A DNA stretch of 17,393 nt from Anaerolinea thermophila (lineage in GTDB: Bacteria > Chloroflexota > Anaerolineae > Anaerolineales > Villigracilaceae): contig DYLB01000025.1 of assembly GCA_020722305.1 (NCBI GenBank), positions 1-17,393 of the forward strand, given 5' to 3'. The stretch's first letter is position 1. Each line of letters begins with the position of its first letter. Below the pieces are notes generated by a model. It did not search any database. It was not told where the DNA came from and saw nothing but the letters and a program-made list of their open reading frames with translations. The translations under genes were made by a program, and so were the position numbers. This document shows, one piece after another, positions 13,298 through 17,393 of the stretch.

Positions 13298-14449
13298 CTA
13301 CATCAACTGCATGAACAACTTCTCGTAATTCTCCGCCACGCTTTCGGGGTCATACAGACGGGCCAGTTCAGCCGTATCGCAGCGGAATTTTTCTTTGTGA
13401 TCGAAAATATCCAGCAGGCCGGTGGCCAGTTCATCCGCTGAGCCGATGGCGGCTACGTTGCCCATCCCGTGCATCCGCACCGGCTGGCGGACTCCCGGCA
13501 GGGCCGAGGCCACACAGGGGACGTTGTGCAGCATGGCTTCGATCTGCACCAGCCCGAAGGCTTCGGTTGAGTTCAGGGAGGGGACGACCAGCGCGTCCAG
13601 GTTGGGATAGAAGGCCGCCATCTGAACCGGGTTAAGCACGCCCAGGAAGGTCCAGTGGCCTGCGGCTTCGTATTCCCGGATGCGGGGCATGAGCCGGCCG
13701 TAGTAGGCCCGTTCGCCCATCACGTCCCGGTACTGCCCGGCGAAAAGCACCTGCGCCCTCGGATATTTCTCGATGATCTGCGGCAGGGCATCCAGCAGCA
13801 CTTCGACTCCTTTTTCGGCGGCGAAGCGGGCGGCCATGCCAATGACGGGGCGGTTCTCTTGAGTCTTGTATTTCTGGGCGAAGGCTTCCGGCGAGCCGGG
13901 TTGGGGATCGGGCAGCACCACCGGCGGCAGGAAGGTGGTCAGTTTGTGCTTGTAGCGGGAGAGATAGGGTGAGTGGTCGGCGTAATCCTGGGTGTAGGTC
14001 ACGATCCGGTTCGCCAGCCGCCCGGCCATGTTGTTCTGGAAATGCACCACGCTGTTGACGAGTCGGTTGAACAGCCCGGAGGGCAGCTGCAGGTCGCAGT
14101 GATAGGTCAGCACGGCAGGTTTGCCAAACAGCCGGGCGCGCAAGGCCACGCCGGGGGCGTCGAACTGCGGCAGGTGCAACTGGACCACGTCGTGTTTGGC
14201 GACCAGTTGGGTCACTTGCCATCCGAACAACGGCATGATGACGCCCTTGCTCAGGCGAAAGGCGACCGGCGAGCGCACGATCCGCACCCCGTTGCGGATT
14301 TCCTCGCGGGGCGTGGACGGGTCGAAGTGGGAGGTGAAGACGGTCACCTCGTGGCCGCGTCGGACAAAAGCCTCCGCCAGGCGCTCGGCGTAGATCGTCA
14401 GCCCGGAGGTGTGTGGGCGATAGTAGGTGAGGACAGTCAGGATTTTCAT
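13298..14449 (-). CDS. GT4-family glycosyltransferase
   Basis: A 383-residue GT-B fold enzyme. The N-terminal domain opens with KILTVLTYYRPHTSGLTIYAERLAEAF, typical of family GT4 with its glycine-rich acceptor loop. VIGMAARFAAEKGVEVLLDA (202-221) starts the C-terminal donor domain with the conserved Arg and Lys. The EX7E motif is Glu296 to Glu304 (EAFGLVQIE), expected to position the nucleotide sugar. It should transfer a sugar from a nucleotide donor to a lipid or glycan acceptor at the inner membrane face, retaining configuration; donor and acceptor are not predictable. There is no Shine-Dalgarno, and a perfect TATAAT lies 11 nt upstream of the ATG. The epimerase gene ends 39 bp upstream, so the GT4 gene may have its own promoter within the run. 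Confidence 0.88.
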   Translation of the reverse strand: MKILTVLTYYRPHTSGLTIYAERLAEAFVRRGHEVTVFTSHFDPSTPREEIRNGVRIVRSPVAFRLSKGVIMPLFGWQVTQLVAKHDVVQLHLPQFDAPGVALRARLFGKPAVLTYHCDLQLPSGLFNRLVNSVVHFQNNMAGRLANRIVTYTQDYADHSPYLSRYKHKLTTFLPPVVLPDPQPGSPEAFAQKYKTQENRPVIGMAARFAAEKGVEVLLDALPQIIEKYPRAQVLFAGQYRDVMGERAYYGRLMPRIREYEAAGHWTFLGVLNPVQMAAFYPNLDALVVPSLNSTEAFGLVQIEAMLHNVPCVASALPGVRQPVRMHGMGNVAAIGSADELATGLLDIFDHKEKFRCDTAELARLYDPESVAENYEKLFMQLM

Positions 14450-14460
14450 AGAACGGGTGG

Positions 14461-14466
14461 ATTATA
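14461..14466 (-). promoter_or_regulatory. TATAAT -10 box before GT4 gene
   Basis: A consensus TATAAT on the minus strand lies in the 39-bp gap between the epimerase and GT4 genes, 11 nt from the ATG. A transcript starting there would have a leader of only about 4-5 nt. No good -35 is seen at 17 bp. Confidence 0.45.
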
Positions 14467-14488
14467 ACGTACCCAATGGACGGCTTTT

Positions 14489-15517
14489 TTAGGAGAACAA
14501 CCTTTTGTTTTTGCTGACCCACTCGAACAACTGCTTCACACCGCTTTCCACGTCATATTTCGGATTCCAGCCCAACACTTTTTCGGCCTTGCGGATGTCG
14601 GCCACGAAGACCTTCTGGTCGCCGGGACGCCAGTCGCCGCGCGCCACCGGGAGCGGGTGTCCAACCAGTTTTTCGAGCATCGGCCCGAACTCGGTCCAGA
14701 TCGAGATCACGTTCGAGGGGCCGCCGCCCAGGTTGAAGACCTCTCCCGTCACCTTAGCCGGGTTCGCCAGGGCCAGGTCGTAGGCGTCCAGCAGATCGTA
14801 GACGTGGAGCAGGTCGCGCACCTGCTTGCCGTCGCCGTAGATTGAGAGCGGGCGGCCGGTCACGGCGGCGATGACAAACCACGCCACCCAGCCCTGATCC
14901 TCCACCCCGAACTGTCGCGGCCCGTAGATGCAGCTCTGGCGGAAAACAACTGTTGGGATGTCGTAAATGCGGGCATAGTCCCGCACGTACTGGTCACCCG
15001 TCCCTTTCGAACAGCCGTAGGGCGAGTGAAAATCCAGCGGCTGGGATTCCGGGCAGCCGTGCGGCAGGTCCTTGTAGGCCCAGCGGGTGGCGTGTTCGAT
15101 TACCTCCACATCTTCCATGCCGCCGTAGACCTTGTTGGTCGAGGCGTAGATCACGAACGGTTTGCGCTCGTTGAGGCGGGCAGCCTCCAGCACGTTGAAC
15201 GTGCCCAGGGCGTTGATCTCGAAATCTTCGCGGGGTTTGGTGACGGATGTCGTCACCGCGACCTGCCCCGCCAAATGGACGATGACCTCCGCCTCGCGGC
15301 TGGCGGCCGTCAAAAGGGCCGCGTCGCGCACGTCCCCGACGACAAGCCTGAATCCCGTTTTCCCGAAGGTTTCCTCCAGCCAGGCCAGGTTGCGCGGCGC
15401 ACCGGCCCGGCTGAGATTGTCGTAGATGGTCACTTTTTCGCCGCGTTCGAGCAGGCGGTGGACGTAGTTCGACCCGATGAACCCGGCCCCGCCGGTGATG
15501 AAATAGTTTTTCGGCAT
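14489..15517 (-). CDS. NAD-dependent sugar epimerase, CDP-tyvelose 2-epimerase-like
   Basis: A 342-residue extended SDR enzyme. TGGAGFIGS (8-16) is the NAD-binding glycine motif and Asp33 should bind the adenosine ribose. Tyr167 and Lys171 (YGCSK) with Thr127 form the catalytic triad. The stretch LDFHSPYGCSKG (161-172), followed by VFRQSCIYGPRQFG and DQGWVAWF, strongly resembles CDP-paratose/CDP-tyvelose 2-epimerase, which inverts C2 of a nucleotide-linked 3,6-dideoxyhexose. Many environmental homologues with this signature stand outside a CDP-dideoxysugar pathway, and none of the partner genes is in this window, so the substrate is open. GGAG with 5-nt spacing sets the start at 15517; this is one of the few genes here with a clear ribosome site. 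It probably supplies a sugar to the neighbouring transferases. Confidence 0.83.
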   Translation of the reverse strand: MPKNYFITGGAGFIGSNYVHRLLERGEKVTIYDNLSRAGAPRNLAWLEETFGKTGFRLVVGDVRDAALLTAASREAEVIVHLAGQVAVTTSVTKPREDFEINALGTFNVLEAARLNERKPFVIYASTNKVYGGMEDVEVIEHATRWAYKDLPHGCPESQPLDFHSPYGCSKGTGDQYVRDYARIYDIPTVVFRQSCIYGPRQFGVEDQGWVAWFVIAAVTGRPLSIYGDGKQVRDLLHVYDLLDAYDLALANPAKVTGEVFNLGGGPSNVISIWTEFGPMLEKLVGHPLPVARGDWRPGDQKVFVADIRKAEKVLGWNPKYDVESGVKQLFEWVSKNKRLFS

Positions 15518-15555
15518 CTTTCTCCTATGTCAATACAGAAGTGGAAAAGCTATTG

Positions 15556-16221
15556 TCAGTGTTCGCGCCGGGCGCGGCGGACTCCGAAGATCAGTGTTGC
15601 CGCCATGCCAAAGGCAAAACCGCCGATGTGGGCCCACCAGGCGACCCCGCTGGATACGCCTTCACCCAATGCCACTGCGCCGGAAAAAAGTTGGAGGATG
15701 AACCACACTCCCAGAAAAAGGACTGCGGGAATTTCGATGGTGGTGATGAAAATAAAGATGAACACCAGGGTAACGATCCGCGCCCGCGGGAAAAAGAGCA
15801 GGTAAGCGCCCAGCACTCCGGCAATCGCGCCGCTGGCGCCGATCACGGGTCCGCTGCTGCCGGCTGTGAACAAGGCCTGCAAGAGCGCAGCCGCAGCGCC
15901 GCTCATCAGGTAGAAAACGAGATAACGGCCATGCCCCAGCCGGTCTTCGACGTTATCGCCGAAGATGAAGAGGATCCACAAATTGCTCAGGATGTGCAGC
16001 CAGCCGCCGTGCAAGAACATGCTGGTAAAGACCATCATCCAGTTCGAGACCGGGTCGGCAAATAAACGGGCAGGGATCAGCCCCCAAGTGTTGAATAACC
16101 TGCCGAGGTCTTGTGAGCCAAGCCGAAGCTCGTAGTAGAAGACCGCGGCGTTCAGGCCGATCAGCAGCCAGGTCATGACCGGGGTTCTGCGGGAGGAAAT
16201 CGTGTCGTACAGCGGCAGCAT
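15556..16221 (-). CDS. Rhomboid-family intramembrane serine protease
   Basis: A 221-residue protein with about six membrane segments in the GlpG/rhomboid order. HGGWLHILSN (71-80) gives the conserved HxxxN that forms the oxyanion site (His76, Asn80). GASGAIAG (128-135) carries the nucleophile Ser130, and AHIGGFAFG supplies the catalytic His198. All key residues are present, so it is probably active in cleaving single-pass membrane proteins within the bilayer; its substrate is unknown. It lies between the flippase-like and epimerase genes with 34-bp and 38-bp gaps, so it is likely cotranscribed, although a role in glycan assembly is not evident. TAGAAT ends 6 nt before the ATG and no Shine-Dalgarno is seen. 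Confidence 0.9.
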   Translation of the reverse strand: MLPLYDTISSRRTPVMTWLLIGLNAAVFYYELRLGSQDLGRLFNTWGLIPARLFADPVSNWMMVFTSMFLHGGWLHILSNLWILFIFGDNVEDRLGHGRYLVFYLMSGAAAALLQALFTAGSSGPVIGASGAIAGVLGAYLLFFPRARIVTLVFIFIFITTIEIPAVLFLGVWFILQLFSGAVALGEGVSSGVAWWAHIGGFAFGMAATLIFGVRRARREH

Positions 16222-16227
16222 CTGGCA

Positions 16228-16233
16228 ATTCTA
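16228..16233 (-). promoter_or_regulatory. TAGAAT -10-like box before rhomboid gene
   Basis: The minus strand reads TAGAAT, then 6 nt, then the ATG at 16221, in the 34-bp gap after the flippase-like gene. It would yield a leaderless transcript. Confidence 0.35.
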
Positions 16234-16255
16234 CCCTATCCGCCCCTTCTGCGCC

Positions 16256-17272
16256 CTAGCCTTTTGGTTCGGGGGTTTCCCTGGCGCGCAATTGCATCAG
16301 TTGAAGGTAAATTCCCGAAAGCGTCTGGCCCTCGCGGGACAGGGCAAGCGCCCCGAGCAGGCCGCCGCTCAGGTAGAAGTACAGGCGCACGGTCAGCGCC
16401 ACCGCCAGCGCCGTGGACTGGTCGCCGGAGAGCAGGGTCAGCGCGCCGCCGATGGCGCCCTCCAACGTCCCCACCGAGCCGGGCAGGGCCGGGATGGCGT
16501 TGCCGAAGGCGGTCACACCCATAGTAAACAGGCTCCAGGTCAGGGTGGCGGCGGGGTAAAAGGCGCGGATGATGATGAAATATTGGAAAAGACCCAGGCC
16601 CCAGTTTAACGTCATCCAGCCCAGGAAACGCAGAAAAAGCCCGGTATCGGTCAACACGCCCAACCCGTCGAAGAACGAGCCGAGGAAACTGCCGCCGAAG
16701 CGCTGCAAGACCGGCCAACGCCTGGACAAATTCTCGAAGGTCCGTACCGCCCAATCCCGGTTGCGGGCCAGGAAATACAGGGCAGCCAGTCCCAGGACGA
16801 TGATCCCGCCCATGACAAAGCCGATCTGTTCGGCCCCTTCCGCCCCGACCACGAACGGCACGGCGATGATCAGGATGCCGGCCGAGTAGGCAATGTCCAC
16901 CGCCCGCTCGATGACGATGGTCGGCAGGATTTCGACGAAGGTCAGGGATGTCTTGCGGCTGAGCAGGAAGGCCCGGCCTAATTCGCCCAGACGGAAGGGC
17001 AGGACGTAGTTGAGCAGGTAGCCCTCGCCCAGGGTCAAGAAGGTGTCTTTGTAGGACGGCGCGTCCCGCAGCAGGGTGCGCCAGACGAAGCCGCGGATGC
17101 CCAGCCAGCCAAAGCTGAGCGCCAGGGCCAGCGCCAGCAAGCCGTAATTGGCGGATTTTATCGCCGCCAGCATGGTCGGCAGGTCCACGAAGTAAAGGAT
17201 GGCCGCGATCAGCCCCAGGCTGACGACCAGCCCGGGGATCATGCGACGGAGGGGATGTTTTTGTTGGGACAT
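16256..17272 (-). CDS. Flippase-like membrane protein (LPG_synthase_TM / UPF0104 family)
   Basis: From ATG 17272 this is a 338-residue protein with about eight membrane segments. It has the family motifs NYVLPFRLGELGRAF followed by an IVIERAVD block, and later AIPALPGSVGTLEGA. The family includes the membrane half of lysylphosphatidylglycerol synthase/flippase and archaeal AglD-like proteins, which act with lipid-linked substrates; many members sit in glycan clusters. A role in moving or using a lipid-linked sugar fits the neighbours but is not shown. An alternative GTG start at 17296 would add eight residues encoded by the 23-bp repeat. ATG 17272 is preferred because homology-like sequence begins only after it. 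No Shine-Dalgarno is seen at either start. It is the first gene of the visible minus-strand run. Confidence 0.82.
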   Translation of the reverse strand: MSQQKHPLRRMIPGLVVSLGLIAAILYFVDLPTMLAAIKSANYGLLALALALSFGWLGIRGFVWRTLLRDAPSYKDTFLTLGEGYLLNYVLPFRLGELGRAFLLSRKTSLTFVEILPTIVIERAVDIAYSAGILIIAVPFVVGAEGAEQIGFVMGGIIVLGLAALYFLARNRDWAVRTFENLSRRWPVLQRFGGSFLGSFFDGLGVLTDTGLFLRFLGWMTLNWGLGLFQYFIIIRAFYPAATLTWSLFTMGVTAFGNAIPALPGSVGTLEGAIGGALTLLSGDQSTALAVALTVRLYFYLSGGLLGALALSREGQTLSGIYLQLMQLRARETPEPKG

Positions 17273-17283
17273 TTGATGTGTAG

Positions 17284-17370
17284 GGGCAGGGTTCACCCCT
17301 GCCCAGGAACAGGGTTCACCCCTGCCCAGGAACAGGGTTCACCCCTGCCCAGGAACAGGGTTCACCCCTG
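17284..17370. repeat. 23-bp tandem repeat with internal hairpin
   Basis: The unit begins AGGGTTCACCCCTGCC and recurs at 17288, 17311, 17334 and 17357 (the last copy is partial), giving a strict 23-bp period with no differences among the full copies. The first copy includes a perfect hairpin, GGGCAGGG (17284-17291) with CCCTGCCC (17297-17304). It lies directly upstream of the flippase-like gene. No spacer variation is present, so it is not a CRISPR array. Confidence 0.9.
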
Positions 17371-17374
17371 TAAG

Positions 17375-17393
17375 GGCAACCCTTGCGGTTGCC
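17375..17393. repeat. Inverted repeat at window edge
   Basis: GGCAACC (17375-17381) and GGTTGCC (17387-17393) form a perfect 7-bp stem with a 5-nt loop. It follows the 23-bp array directly and may be cut by the window end. Confidence 0.5.

Noticed and set aside
17273..17296. GTG start for the flippase-like gene
   Set aside because: The extra residues are encoded by the tandem repeat and have no ribosome site; ATG 17272 gives a normal family start.
17284..17370. CRISPR array
   Set aside because: The 23-bp period is continuous and identical from copy to copy, without spacers.

Overview
The window is GC-rich coding sequence that looks like a Chloroflexota genome, most likely Anaerolineae-like. 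The main reason is two members of the DUF2298 / 'Chlor_Arch_YYY' membrane protein family (known mainly from Chloroflexota and methanogenic archaea). They sit among GT39-like glycosyltransferases, a flippase-like membrane protein and several short-repeat families. No rRNA, tRNA, CRISPR array or intact insertion sequence was seen. The assignment comes from gene content only.

Layout. Positions 1-259 hold no intact gene: there is a frameshifted lipoprotein leader (81-201) and a small hairpin. A PuuB-like FAD oxidoreductase follows on + (260-1534). It converges on a long minus-strand run which, in transcription order (right to left), encodes: flippase-like LPG_synthase_TM protein (16256-17272), GlpG-type rhomboid protease (15556-16221), CDP-tyvelose-2-epimerase-like SDR (14489-15517), GT4 glycosyltransferase (13298-14449), class I methyltransferase (11763-12551), GT39-like membrane glycosyltransferase (9651-11738), a 1667-residue GT39-DUF2298 fusion (4623-9626), a DUF952 protein (4205-4576) and a stand-alone DUF2298 protein (1608-4142). 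A VapBC-type RHH antitoxin / PIN toxin pair on + (12602-13278) interrupts this run. The right edge is a 23-bp tandem repeat.

How the genes may work together (inference). Three very large polytopic proteins of GT-C type, a nucleotide-sugar epimerase, a cytoplasmic GT4 enzyme, a methyltransferase and a flippase-like protein suggest assembly or modification of a cell-surface glycan or glycolipid. Lipid-linked sugars would be made inside the cell and used outside it. No polymer can be named from the sequence.

The most unusual signals are structural. First, the two DUF2298-containing genes carry at least six in-frame blocks of degenerate 7-bp repeats. Several are imperfect inverted repeats. They encode hydrophilic loops between membrane segments, and the same loop in the two paralogous DUF2298 domains is filled by unrelated heptad families. 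A seventh block forms the junction between two genes, supplying the C-terminus and stop of one and abutting the start codon of the next. This resembles in-frame palindromic mini-elements such as those of Rickettsia, but built from 7-bp units. Second, five minus-strand genes lack a Shine-Dalgarno sequence and instead have a TAnnnT hexamer 6-11 nt before the start codon, which suggests leaderless transcripts.
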